Below, one piece after another: positions 55,963 to 64,000 of a stretch of 64,000 nucleotides of DNA. Position numbers and translations under genes: made by a program. Every line of letters begins with the position of its first letter. The first letter of the stretch is position 1. Under the pieces are notes generated by a model, which was not told where the DNA came from, ran no database searches, and saw only the letters and a program-made list of their open reading frames with translations. Origin of the DNA: Sphingomonas sp. Leaf339 (GTDB lineage: Bacteria; Pseudomonadota; Alphaproteobacteria; Sphingomonadales; Sphingomonadaceae); contig NZ_LMRS01000001.1 of assembly GCF_001426195.1 (NCBI RefSeq), positions 498,501-562,500 on the forward strand, written 5' to 3'.

Positions 55963-57156
55963 ATGAACATCGCGTATCTCGTCAATCGTTATCCGACCGT
56001 GAGCCATACTTTTGTCCGCCGCGAAATCCTGGGGATCGAGGCGGCGGGTCACCGCGTCCATCGTTTCTCGATCCGCGCCGCGCCCGACGACCTGCCCGAT
56101 CCCGCCGATCGCGCGGAGCGGGAGAAGACGGCGGTTATCCTGACCAAACCGGTGCCGCTGTTGCTGGGCGCAGCCGCGGTCGTACTGCGGCGGCCGGGCG
56201 GCGCATGGGCGGCGTGGCGCGCCAGCAAGGCGATGACGCCGCCGACCGCGCGCGGCTTCGTGGCGCGCGTGGCCTATCTGGCGGAGGCCTGTTCGCTCAG
56301 TTCGGCGATGCACCGCGCCGATGTCCGCCATCTGCACGCGCATTTCGGCACCAACCCCGCCGCCGTCGCGCGGATGGCGCATTTGATCTCTGGTATCCCA
56401 TACAGTTTTACCGTGCATGGCCCCGACGAGTTCGATGAACCGCGCCAGCTCGATCTCGCCGGCAAGATCGCCGATGCGAAATTCACGGTGGCGATCAGCG
56501 ATTATGGGCGCAGCCAGCTGTGCCGCTGGGTCGATACCGCGCACTGGTCGCGCATCGTGGTCGTCCGCTGCGGCGTCGATCTGGCGGCGATCGACGCGGC
56601 GCAGGGCAATGCCGAACCCGGCTTCGATTTCTGCTGCATCGCCCGCCTCGCGCCGCAAAAGGGACTGCCGATCCTGCTGGAGGCGTTGACGTTGCTGGGC
56701 GAACGCGGTGTGCGCCCGCGCGTGGCGCTGGTCGGGGACGGCCCGCTACGGGACGAACTGGAACGCGACATCGCCGCGCGGGGGCTGACCGGGCAGGTCG
56801 CCTTGCTGGGCAGCAAGGGCGGCGCGGCGGTCGCGGCGCAGTTGCGGGCATCGCGGGCGATGGTCCTGCCAAGTTTCGCGGAAGGATTGCCGGTCGTCAT
56901 CATGGAGTCGCTGGCGGTCGGTACGCCGGTCGTGACAACGGCGGTGGCGGGCATTCCCGAGCTGGTCGATGACGGCTGTGGCTGGATCGTGCCGGCGGGG
57001 TCGGTCGAGTCGCTGGCGGATGCGATGGCCGAGGCGCTGTCGGCGGACGCCGAACGGCGCGCGACGATGGGTGCGGAGGGTCGCCGCCGGGTTTCGCACG
57101 ATCATGATGCGGGTCGAAACGCGGCCATATTGCTGAAACATATGGAGGCGGCATGA
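55963..57156 (+). CDS. Glycosyltransferase family 4
   Basis: A 397-residue GT-B enzyme. MNIAYLVNRYPTVSHTFVRREILGIEAAGH is a strong N-terminal match for GT4 proteins of exopolysaccharide clusters. The C-terminal half has FCCIARLAPQKGLPILLEAL, GDGPLRDELERDI and the motif FAEGLPVVIMESLAVGTPVVTT. The start at 55963 was used; the 34-residue upstream extension does not look coding. ATGA links it to the next glycosyltransferase. Confidence 0.91.
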   Translation: MNIAYLVNRYPTVSHTFVRREILGIEAAGHRVHRFSIRAAPDDLPDPADRAEREKTAVILTKPVPLLLGAAAVVLRRPGGAWAAWRASKAMTPPTARGFVARVAYLAEACSLSSAMHRADVRHLHAHFGTNPAAVARMAHLISGIPYSFTVHGPDEFDEPRQLDLAGKIADAKFTVAISDYGRSQLCRWVDTAHWSRIVVVRCGVDLAAIDAAQGNAEPGFDFCCIARLAPQKGLPILLEALTLLGERGVRPRVALVGDGPLRDELERDIAARGLTGQVALLGSKGGAAVAAQLRASRAMVLPSFAEGLPVVIMESLAVGTPVVTTAVAGIPELVDDGCGWIVPAGSVESLADAMAEALSADAERRATMGAEGRRRVSHDHDAGRNAAILLKHMEAA

Positions 57157-58334
57157 CGGTGATCGACCTGCTCTGCCTGCTGGTGGTCGCGCCGCTGATC
57201 CTCGCGACCGGCGTCTTTCTGGTAGAGGCGTTGGGCGGCGCCATTCCGCGCCGTGAGGCGCACGGTACTACGCCGCCCTTCGATCCCGCGTCGGCCGTCA
57301 TCCTGGTGCCGGCGCATGACGAGGAACTGGGGATTGGTAAGGTTCTGGCCGCGATGCGCGCGGGCGTTCCCGCCGGCATGCGCATTCTGGTCGTGGCCGA
57401 CAATTGTTCTGACCAGACCGCCGCTGTCGCGCGGGCCGCCGGGGCGGACGTAGTCGAGCGGCATGATGTCGAGCGGCGTGGCAAGGGTTTCGCGCTCGAT
57501 CGTGGTCGGCAGGAAATGGCCGGCGATCCGCCCGCGTGCGTGATCGTGGTGGACGCTGATACCGTGCCGGCCGCCGGTGCGCTGGTCCGGTTGGCCGGCG
57601 CGGCAATCGCCTCCGCCCGGCCGGTGCAGAGCGCCTATACGATCGCCGTCACCGACGCCGATGGCAGCGTCGCCCGTTTTTCCGCCGCCGCCTTCTACAT
57701 CAAGAACGCGGTGCGCCAGTTGGGTGCGGCCCGGATCGGCGCACCGGCGTTGCTGACCGGATCGGGCATGGCCTTTCCATGGGCGATCTTCACCGATCTG
57801 CCGCTGGCGACGGGACATGTCGCCGAAGACCTGATGCTGGGGGTGCAGTCCAGTCTGGCAGGGCGGCCGCCGTCGTTCGATGCGCTAGCCATCGTGCTCG
57901 GGTCCGCGAGTTCCGATCGAGGCACGGCGGTGCAGCGGCGCCGATGGGAGTCGGGCTTTTTCCAGGTGGCCGGCGACAGTGCTGGCGCGCTGTTCCGGCG
58001 TGCCGTCACCACCCGTCGCCCCGGTCTGGCGTGGCTGGGCCTGCATCTGTTGACGCCGCCGCTGGTGCCGCTGTTGATGCTCGACACCGCCGCGTCGCTT
58101 CTCTTGATGGTGGCGTTCGTCATCGCGGGGGTCGGTGGCGCGGCGATGGGTATCCTGATGGTGATGACGGTCATGGCGATGCTCGCCGTTGTCGTCGCGT
58201 TGGTTGCCCATCATCAAACGGCTTTGTTACGGGGCTGGCGCGATGTACCGCGCTACGTCGTATGGAAGCTCGGCCTGTCGTTGGCGGCGCTGGTACGGCG
58301 AGAGCGGACGTGGATCAGAACCGATCGGGACTGA
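57153..58334 (+). CDS. Membrane-bound glycosyltransferase family 2
   Basis: A 393-residue GT2 with an N-terminal helix (about 3-25) and three helices at the C-terminus (about 290-350). ASAVILVPAHDEELGIGKVL, LVVADNCSDQTA and VIVVDADTVPAAG carry the metal-binding Asp residues, and QRRRWESGFF is the acceptor QxxRW motif. QxxRW with C-terminal helices recalls processive polymer-forming enzymes, yet the short length suits a single-sugar enzyme. It overlaps the previous gene by 4 bp. Confidence 0.87.
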   Translation: MTVIDLLCLLVVAPLILATGVFLVEALGGAIPRREAHGTTPPFDPASAVILVPAHDEELGIGKVLAAMRAGVPAGMRILVVADNCSDQTAAVARAAGADVVERHDVERRGKGFALDRGRQEMAGDPPACVIVVDADTVPAAGALVRLAGAAIASARPVQSAYTIAVTDADGSVARFSAAAFYIKNAVRQLGAARIGAPALLTGSGMAFPWAIFTDLPLATGHVAEDLMLGVQSSLAGRPPSFDALAIVLGSASSDRGTAVQRRRWESGFFQVAGDSAGALFRRAVTTRRPGLAWLGLHLLTPPLVPLLMLDTAASLLLMVAFVIAGVGGAAMGILMVMTVMAMLAVVVALVAHHQTALLRGWRDVPRYVVWKLGLSLAALVRRERTWIRTDRD

Positions 58335-58403
58335 TCCGGGTTGAGTTTGCGCGATATTAATCATGCTATCTCTATCAAGGCGACGAAGGGGTAGAACGGG
58401 GGA

Positions 58404-59894
58404 ATGGGAGTTGAGACGATCGTGAGCCCGGTGACTGATGCTGGCAACGGCGCCGGGTCCGGCCCCCCGAAGCAGGATCGGCGTGCGAGCCGCACGCCGG
58501 CGATGCTCGAGCTGTCGAGCCTCGCCGCGCGACTGTTCGAAGGGCTGACCGTGCTCGTCGTCGGGCTGATCGGCATCTGGCTGACCTTCATAACTTTCGA
58601 TCTGACCCCGTTGGACGAATATGTCCGCGTCGCCTGGCTGAGCGCGGTCGTCTATGCGCTGATCGGCGAGCTGACCGGTTGTTACGACGTCGATGCCCGC
58701 TTCTCGCTGCGGTACGGCTGGACGCGGGTGCTGACCGCATGGGTGGGCTCGTGCGTCGCGATGCTCACGCTCGCCTTCTTCCTGAAGGCGTCGGAGGGTT
58801 TCTCGCGCGGGTGGGCGGTCTTCTGGTTCGTCTCGGTTGCGTTGTCCCTGGTCGTCGTGCGCGGGTTAACGACAGTGGGGCTGCGATCGCTGAAGCGGCG
58901 TGGCATCTTCAACGAGCGTGTCGCCATTCTCGGCGCGAATACGCAGGGGCGCCGGCTAGCCAGCTATATTCGGTCAAACAGCGTGCTGACGGTGGATATC
59001 GTTGGCTGTTATGACGATCGCGCTACTGGCGATGACGGCGGCTGCATCCCCATGCGCGGTGGGGTCGAGCAGCTACTGACGGATATCCGCGCCGAACGGA
59101 TCGATCAGGTTATCGTCGCGATGCCGTTCGCCAGTGACGAGGAATTGCAGGACGTTGTCGGGCGGCTGGCGATGCTCCCGGTGCTGATCCGGCTGGCGCC
59201 CGACCTGTCGTCGTTCACGATGGCCGGTCAGTCGATGGTGATGCTCGGCGATCTGCCGCTGATGACCCTGTTCGAACGGCCGATCAACGATGTCGATCAG
59301 GTCATCAAGCGGGTGGAGGATCTGCTGCTCGGGTCGATCGTCCTAATCCTGGCAGCACCATTTCTGGCGATCGTGGCGCTGGCGATCAAGTTGGACAGCC
59401 CTGGACCGGTGTTCTTCAAGCAGGAGCGGGAGGGATTCAACCATCGTCGCTTCCGCATCTGGAAATTTCGCTCGATGCGTAGCGACACGCTGCAATATGA
59501 CGAGATCAAGCAGGCGCAGGTCAGTGATCCGCGCGTGACGCGTGTCGGTCGGATCATCCGGGCGACCAGCATCGACGAGATTCCGCAGCTTTTCAATGTC
59601 GTCATCGGCAACATGTCGCTCGTCGGTCCGCGTCCGCACGCACCCTCCACACGGGTGGCGGGCGTGTTGTTCAGCGAAGCGACGCAGAAATATGCCGCTC
59701 GTCACCGCGTGAAGCCGGGCATGACCGGATGGGCGCAGGTCAATGGCTGGCGCGGCGAAACCGACACCGACGAGAAGCTGCTGAAGCGCGTCGAATTCGA
59801 CCTGTTCTACATCGATCACTGGTCGGTCGGTTTCGATCTCTACATCATGGCCCGCACCGTCGCGGCCGTGCTCTTCCCCAAATCCGCCTACTGA
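58404..59894 (+). CDS. Undecaprenyl-phosphate glucose phosphotransferase (initiating enzyme)
   Basis: A 496-residue polyprenyl glycosylphosphotransferase. About five N-terminal helices, a CoA-binding-like middle domain (RVAILGANTQGRRLASYI) and a C-terminal bacterial sugar transferase domain. Signature segments are DSPGPVFFKQEREGFNHRRFRIWKFRSMR, SIDEIPQLFNVVIGNMSLVGPRPHA and YAARHRVKPGMTGWAQVNGWRGETD. It loads the first sugar phosphate (probably glucose) onto the lipid carrier. GGGGGA precedes the ATG. A promoter in the 69-bp gap before it is likely. Confidence 0.93.
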   Translation: MGVETIVSPVTDAGNGAGSGPPKQDRRASRTPAMLELSSLAARLFEGLTVLVVGLIGIWLTFITFDLTPLDEYVRVAWLSAVVYALIGELTGCYDVDARFSLRYGWTRVLTAWVGSCVAMLTLAFFLKASEGFSRGWAVFWFVSVALSLVVVRGLTTVGLRSLKRRGIFNERVAILGANTQGRRLASYIRSNSVLTVDIVGCYDDRATGDDGGCIPMRGGVEQLLTDIRAERIDQVIVAMPFASDEELQDVVGRLAMLPVLIRLAPDLSSFTMAGQSMVMLGDLPLMTLFERPINDVDQVIKRVEDLLLGSIVLILAAPFLAIVALAIKLDSPGPVFFKQEREGFNHRRFRIWKFRSMRSDTLQYDEIKQAQVSDPRVTRVGRIIRATSIDEIPQLFNVVIGNMSLVGPRPHAPSTRVAGVLFSEATQKYAARHRVKPGMTGWAQVNGWRGETDTDEKLLKRVEFDLFYIDHWSVGFDLYIMARTVAAVLFPKSAY

Positions 59895-60046
59895 TTCGGT
59901 CGGTCGGTTGCGCGACGTGGTCGGGATCGCGATCGCCGACGCTTTCCGCCGATTAAGCGCAGAGGTGCTGTTTCAGCATGGGACGGGGGTCTTGCCCGTT
60001 AACCACACCGATCGATAAATCGTTCGGAATCGATCTTTTATGGACG

Positions 60047-60082
60047 ACGACTGCTTTACTCTCAGATTAACGACTGCTTTAC
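60047..60082. repeat. 13-bp direct repeat upstream of a PEP-CTERM gene
   Basis: ACGACTGCTTTAC occurs exactly at 60047-60059 and 60070-60082, 23 bp apart start to start. It lies about 90 bp before the start codon of the exosortase substrate gene and could be a regulator-binding pair. A GTTAACC motif stands at 59998-60004 further upstream. Confidence 0.6.
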
Positions 60083-60172
60083 CGATTGCAGGCCGCAACG
60101 CGGTTCGCCCCCGCGATCAAGCGCTCCACCAGCGAAGCGCAGATTGCAAGACAAGGTGAGACAGGGAGATTT

Positions 60173-60835
60173 ATGATGATCAAGCAGGTATTGTTCGCCG
60201 CCGCCGCTCTCGGCGCACTGGTTTCCGTTCCGGCATCGGCCGCTACGCTCGTTTCTGAGCAGGGCAGCGCCGCGACGTTCGCCGCCCCCGCTGGCGCGCT
60301 GACGTTCAACTTCAACGCGCCGACGTCGGCGTTCACGCTGACCAACGCGGCGATCACCTCCGGCACCACGCCGCTGTCGTGCGTCACGGGTTGCAGCGCG
60401 GCGCCGGCGTTCAGCGACGGCAGTGGCTATCTCGCGGTCTATGGCGGTGGCACCGCATCGTATCAGGGTTCGGCCGCTTTCGAGTCGGTAAGCTTCTTCC
60501 TGGGTTCGATCGATACGTTCAACTCGGTCCGGATCTTCAGCACCACCGGCGCCCTGATCGCCGCCTATACCGGTGCCGATTTCACCCTGCCGTTCGAACC
60601 GAATGGCGACAGGTCGTTCCCGTACTTCAACCGTCGCGTCACCTACTCGGTGGGCAGCGGCGAAGCCAAGATCGGTGGTATCTCGTTCAGCAGCGGCCTG
60701 AATTCGGCCGAGGTCGATAACGTCGTGTTCGCGGTGCCGGAGCCTTCGACCTGGCTCACGATGCTGGCCGGGTTCGGCATGATTGGTCTGGCGATGCGCG
60801 CTCGTCGTCGCCGCACGAACGTCGTGTTCGCCTGA
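60173..60835 (+). CDS. PEP-CTERM (PEPxxW) surface protein
   Basis: A 220-residue exported protein. The signal peptide ends about residue 22 (ASA-ATL). The mature domain (about 25-185) is a beta-rich, Gly/Ser/Thr-rich module with YTGADFTLPFE and VGSGEAKIGGISF. The tail starts PEPSTWLTMLAGFGMIG at residue 189 and ends MRARRRRTNVVFA, with Trp-Leu after PEPST. A good AGGGAG site precedes ATG 60173. It is the third exosortase substrate in the window. Confidence 0.87.
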   Translation: MMIKQVLFAAAALGALVSVPASAATLVSEQGSAATFAAPAGALTFNFNAPTSAFTLTNAAITSGTTPLSCVTGCSAAPAFSDGSGYLAVYGGGTASYQGSAAFESVSFFLGSIDTFNSVRIFSTTGALIAAYTGADFTLPFEPNGDRSFPYFNRRVTYSVGSGEAKIGGISFSSGLNSAEVDNVVFAVPEPSTWLTMLAGFGMIGLAMRARRRRTNVVFA

Positions 60836-60850
60836 GTTATTCGGATATCT

Positions 60851-60893
60851 AAAAAAGGGGCGTCGCGACCATCGTCGCGGCGCCCCTTTTTTT
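60851..60893. terminator. Strong bidirectional intrinsic terminator
   Basis: AAAAAAGGGGCG and CGCCCCTTTTTTT flank an inner CGCGAC-CATC-GTCGCG stem, giving a near-continuous 17-pair hairpin with A and T runs on both sides, 16 bp after the PEP-CTERM stop codon. It is the clearest terminator in the window. Confidence 0.92.
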
Positions 60894-60978
60894 GTCAGTT
60901 CATAGCGGGACGGACGCCTCGCATTTTCCGGGGTGGCCTTGATCCGGCGATGGCGTAGAATGCCGTCATGGGGGAACC

Positions 60979-61704
60979 ATGATGACGACGCGGCCGATCG
61001 ATCCCTTCGTGGATGACATCCAGCGGTATGAACGATCCTGGACACTGGTCACAGGGTCGCGGCGCTGGTCCTTCACCAAGGTTGATTATCGCTCGTCCTG
61101 CACTGCGTTGCAGGTCATCAACCATCGCGCAGCCCCGCAGCGGCGGTCGATCACGACGATGCTTGGAATTATGCTGGCGCTGATCGCCGGTGCGACGACG
61201 CTGGGCCTCGCGGTCAATTCCGAGCGAGCGGCGGCGGGCAATCGCTATACGCTAAGCATCGCCGTGCCGGAGAAGTCGCGAGCCGCTGTCGTGAGGGCGA
61301 AAGCTATTAGGAAGTCGGTCGCGGTGCCGAGCACCGCTATTGCCGCGTCGCCGATGCCGTCAGCGGATGTGGTGGCGGACGATGCGGCGGTGTCGGTCAT
61401 CGAAGACGATCCGGCGCCTGACCTGCCCGTCACCCGGCTGGCGGCGATGCAGCCGGCGGTGTCGGCGGCGATGAAGACCGGTCAGATGCAGCAATGGGCG
61501 AAGTCGGACGGCAGCGAGCGCGGCTTCGTCGTCGCCGGGCCGTCCGATGGTCGGTGCCGGACGCTGTCGGTGCTCATCAAGCGCGGCGGCGACAACGAGG
61601 TGAAGAGCCTGCGTGAATGTGGCGCGACAGGAAAGGCCATGCCTGCGGCCGCCAGCGCCGAGAATCAGGCGATGGCGGCCGGCGATGTTTCGATCGATCA
61701 GTGA
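60979..61704 (+). CDS. Unknown single-pass membrane protein
   Basis: A 241-residue protein: a hydrophilic N-terminal part (about 1-58), one transmembrane helix (about 62-78, [18 protein letters not shown]) and a periplasmic tail with Ala/Pro-rich linker (about 105-150) and a small C-terminal domain with two Cys ([16 protein letters not shown]) that may form a disulfide. GGGGGAA precedes the Met-Met start. No family recognised. Its last 7 bp overlap the end of rfbA on the other strand. Confidence 0.7.
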   Translation: MMTTRPIDPFVDDIQRYERSWTLVTGSRRWSFTKVDYRSSCTALQVINHRAAPQRRSITTMLGIMLALIAGATTLGLAVNSERAAAGNRYTLSIAVPEKSRAAVVRAKAIRKSVAVPSTAIAASPMPSADVVADDAAVSVIEDDPAPDLPVTRLAAMQPAVSAAMKTGQMQQWAKSDGSERGFVVAGPSDGRCRTLSVLIKRGGDNEVKSLRECGATGKAMPAAASAENQAMAAGDVSIDQ

Positions 61705-62570
61705 GCGTCGTTGACCGCGGCTAAGATGGCGCGGCCATAGGCGGTCTTCTTCAGGGCTTCGCCACGCTCACGCGCCTGATCGGCGGTGATGAAGCCCTTT
61801 TCGAATGCGATCTCTTCCAGGCAGGCGACCTGAATGCCCTGGCGATGCTGTATCGTGCGGACGAATTCCGATGCCTCTAGCAGCGAGTCATGCGTGCCGG
61901 TATCCAGCCACGCATAACCGCGGCCCATCTGTTCGACGTAGAGATCGCCCGCCTCCATGTAGAGCCGGTTGAGATCGGTGATCTCCAACTCGCCGCGATG
62001 CGACGGCTTCAGGTCGCGGGCCAGTTGCACGACGCGATTGTCATAGAAGTACAGACCGGTGACCGCGTGGTTCGACTTTGGCTTTTCCGGCTTCTCTTCA
62101 AGGCTGATCGCCTTTCCGCCCTCGACCAGTTCCACGACGCCGTACCGCTCGGGATCATCGACACGGTAGCTGAACACGGTCGCGCCTTCGGTCCGCGCCA
62201 CGGCGCTTTCCAGCAGGTCGGTCAGGTGCGCGCCGAAGAAGATGTTATCGCCCAGCACCAGCGCGACACGGTCGTCACCGATGAAGTCCGCGCCGATCGT
62301 AAACGCCTGCGCCAGACCTTCCGGCTTGGGCTGTTCGGCGTAATTGATCGCCAGGCCCCAGTTCGACCCGTTGCCGAACATGCGCTTGTAATTGTCGATA
62401 TATTCGGGGCTGGAGATGATGAGAATATCGCGGATTCCCGCCAGCATCAGCACCGACAGCGGGTAATAGATCATCGGCTTGTCGTAGACCGGCAGCAACT
62501 GCTTGTTGATCGCCAGCGTCGCCGGATGAAGCCGGGTGCCGGAGCCGCCGGCCAGAATGATGCCCTTCAT
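61698..62570 (-). CDS. rfbA: Glucose-1-phosphate thymidylyltransferase
   Basis: A 290-residue RmlA/RfbA that makes dTDP-glucose from dTTP and glucose-1-phosphate, the first step to dTDP-L-rhamnose. [16 protein letters not shown] and [21 protein letters not shown] are signatures, as is [16 protein letters not shown]. The start forms ATGA with the rfbD stop. A far longer frame continues upstream inside rfbD and is not real. Last gene of the rfbB-rfbD-rfbA operon. Confidence 0.97.
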   Translation of the reverse strand: MKGIILAGGSGTRLHPATLAINKQLLPVYDKPMIYYPLSVLMLAGIRDILIISSPEYIDNYKRMFGNGSNWGLAINYAEQPKPEGLAQAFTIGADFIGDDRVALVLGDNIFFGAHLTDLLESAVARTEGATVFSYRVDDPERYGVVELVEGGKAISLEEKPEKPKSNHAVTGLYFYDNRVVQLARDLKPSHRGELEITDLNRLYMEAGDLYVEQMGRGYAWLDTGTHDSLLEASEFVRTIQHRQGIQVACLEEIAFEKGFITADQARERGEALKKTAYGRAILAAVNDAH

Positions 62571-63466
62571 TTGGATGCTCCCAGGAGTTCGTCGAGAATG
62601 TCGCCCAGCGCCGATTGCCAGCCGCGGGGATGGATGCCGTGTTCGCGCTCGATTGCACGGTGGCTGAGCAGTGAATTGGCCGGGCGCTTGGCCGGGGTCG
62701 GATAGTCCGCCGTCGTGATCGGCTCCACCGTCGGGGATGGGCCACCGCGTGCAGCCGACTGGCGGAAGATCTCCTCGGCGAACCCATGCCAGTTGGTCGG
62801 GCCGGCGTTGGAAAAGTGATAGGTGCCGGTCGGTGCGTCGGCATCCTCGACCAGCCGCACCGCCAGCGTGGCAAGCGCGGCGGCGAGGTCGGTGGCGCTC
62901 GTCGGGCTGCCGCGCTGATCCGCGACGACGCGCAAGGTTGGGCGATCCGCGCCGACGCGTAGCATCGTCTTGATGAAGTTGTTGCCATGCGCGCTGACCA
63001 CCCACGCGGTGCGGACGATCGCATGGCGGGGGCAGGCGGTGCGAACGGCGAGTTCGCCGCCCAGCTTCGATGCGCCGTAGACGCCGAGCGGGGCGACGGG
63101 ATCGTCGATTTCCCACTCGCCATCGCGGTCGCCGGCAAAGACGTAATCGGTCGAGACATGGACGATCGGAATGCCCGCCGCCTGTGCCGCGGCCGCCAGC
63201 GCGGCGGGGGCGACCGCATTGACCGCCCATGCCGTCAGCACATCGGTTTCTGCCTTGTCGACGGCGGTGTAGGCGCCTGCCGACACGATCGCCGACCAGG
63301 GCTGGCCGTCATGCCCAGCCGCCACCGTCGCGGTGATCGCGGCGGGATCGGTCAGGTCGAGATCGGCGCGGGTCAGCGCGACCGCCGCCCAGCCTTCTGG
63401 CCATGTGTGACGGGCCAGTTCGGTGCCGACCTGGCCCGAAGCACCGGTGACGAGGACGTGCTTCAC
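62567..63466 (-). CDS. rfbD: dTDP-4-dehydrorhamnose reductase
   Basis: A 299-residue short-chain-dehydrogenase-type RmlD/RfbD that reduces dTDP-4-dehydrorhamnose to dTDP-L-rhamnose. The NAD(P)-binding motif is TGASGQVG at the N-terminus, and the catalytic YxxxK is [12 protein letters not shown] (Tyr-x3-Lys). [14 protein letters not shown] and [17 protein letters not shown] are conserved. GTG at 63466 is the likely start because it follows the rfbB stop by 7 bp; TTG 63472 is an alternative. No rfbC (epimerase) is visible here. Confidence 0.94.
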   Translation of the reverse strand: MKHVLVTGASGQVGTELARHTWPEGWAAVALTRADLDLTDPAAITATVAAGHDGQPWSAIVSAGAYTAVDKAETDVLTAWAVNAVAPAALAAAAQAAGIPIVHVSTDYVFAGDRDGEWEIDDPVAPLGVYGASKLGGELAVRTACPRHAIVRTAWVVSAHGNNFIKTMLRVGADRPTLRVVADQRGSPTSATDLAAALATLAVRLVEDADAPTGTYHFSNAGPTNWHGFAEEIFRQSAARGGPSPTVEPITTADYPTPAKRPANSLLSHRAIEREHGIHPRGWQSALGDILDELLGASK

Positions 63467-63473
63467 GGACAAA

Positions 63474-64000
63474 TCAGGCCGCCAGACCGCGACGCTGATC
63501 GGCGCCACTCTTCTCGACGATCGGCCGCCACCAGCTTTCGTTGGCCAGATACCAGGCGACGGTCTTCTCGATGCCGCTGTCGAAGGTTTCGGCCGGGCTC
63601 CAGCCGAGTTCGTCACGGATGCGGCTGGCATCGATCGCGTAGCGCTTGTCGTGGCCGGGACGGTCGGCGACGTACCCGATCTGCGTCGCATAGGACTGGC
63701 CATCGGCGCGCGGGCGCAGGCGGTCGAGGATCGAACAGACGGTGTTCACCACCTCGACGTTCTGCTTCTCGTTATTGCCGCCAATATTATAGGTGCGGCC
63801 GACCTGCCCCTTCTCGAACACGGTCTGCAGGGCGCGGGCGTGATCCTCGACGAACAGCCAGTCGCGGACCTGATCGCCCTTGCCGTAAACGGGCAGCGTC
63901 TCACCGGCGAGCGCCTTGACGATCATCAGTGGCACCAGCTTCTCTGGGAAGTGGTACGGGCCATAGTTGTTCGAGCAATTGGTGATGAGCACCGGCAGGC
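63474..64000 (-). CDS. rfbB: dTDP-glucose 4,6-dehydratase (N-terminus outside window)
   Basis: Partial: only the C-terminal half is present, and the frame runs off the right edge (leading L-P-V before [13 protein letters not shown]). It converts dTDP-glucose to dTDP-4-dehydro-6-deoxyglucose. The segments [44 protein letters not shown] and [20 protein letters not shown] are typical of RmlB. The catalytic YxxxK must lie beyond the window. First gene of the visible rfbB-rfbD-rfbA run. Confidence 0.97.
   Translation of the reverse strand, partial: LPVLITNCSNNYGPYHFPEKLVPLMIVKALAGETLPVYGKGDQVRDWLFVEDHARALQTVFEKGQVGRTYNIGGNNEKQNVEVVNTVCSILDRLRPRADGQSYATQIGYVADRPGHDKRYAIDASRIRDELGWSPAETFDSGIEKTVAWYLANESWWRPIVEKSGADQRRGLAA

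Noticed and set aside
58341..58380. Sigma-70 promoter TTGAGT with a TATCTC-like -10 before the initiating transferase gene
   Set aside because: Spacing and -10 match are poor, so I do not call it although a promoter is likely there.
61698..63230. 510-residue minus-strand frame
   Set aside because: The upstream part is antisense-like frame inside rfbD; only the last 290 residues (rfbA) have family signatures.

Overview
The window is GC-rich chromosomal DNA from an alphaproteobacterium, most probably a Sphingomonas or a close relative in the Sphingomonadaceae. The evidence is the gene content and neighbourhoods (an atpA-G-D-C run whose epsilon subunit is very short, rsmI-yraN-gshB, rph-rdgB next to hrcA-grpE), the RegB/RegA redox pair with the quinone motif GGxxNPF, and above all proteins ending in a PEPxxW exosortase sorting tail beside an exosortase of the type usually called XrtV. 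No rRNA, tRNA, CRISPR array, transposase or phage gene was seen.

Region 1 (1-23 kb) is mostly housekeeping: ATP synthase F1 genes (atpA cut by the left edge), priA, xerC, a minus-strand run rsmI / small membrane protein / yraN / gshB / dedA, a penicillin-binding-protein activator, hemW, a CAP-domain protein, rdgB, rph, hrcA, grpE, two glycosyltransferase-like genes, ahpF, ahpC and an MFS symporter. Several intergenic gaps carry GC-rich palindromic repeats, one of them inside the atp operon.

Region 2 (23-34 kb) is respiration and carbon metabolism. cyoABCD, a SURF1 gene and regB-regA form one tightly overlapping operon, so a quinol oxidase is transcribed with a redox-sensing two-component system. 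Convergent to it lies isocitrate lyase (aceA), preceded by an unrecognised 51-residue ORF and facing a divergent RamB/ScfR-type regulator.

Region 3 (33.7-64 kb) is a large surface and exopolysaccharide region. It holds three exosortase substrates (a metalloprotease-like protein, a Thr/Pro-rich protein and a small secreted protein), the sorting machinery (xrtV, epsI-like, an 80-residue membrane protein, EpsD-like lipoprotein), a TPR lipoprotein with a WecG-type glycosyltransferase, and an export/assembly operon (Wza-like, beta-barrel protein, GumC/Wzz-like, CpsD-type tyrosine kinase). Then come glycosyltransferases, a Wzx-type flippase, two trimeric acetyltransferases, the initiating phosphoglycosyltransferase and dTDP-rhamnose genes (rfbA, rfbD, and rfbB cut by the right edge). 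Together they describe lipid-linked assembly and export of a rhamnose-containing polysaccharide, genetically tied to exosortase-dependent surface proteins. No obvious Wzy polymerase or O-antigen ligase is present in the window.
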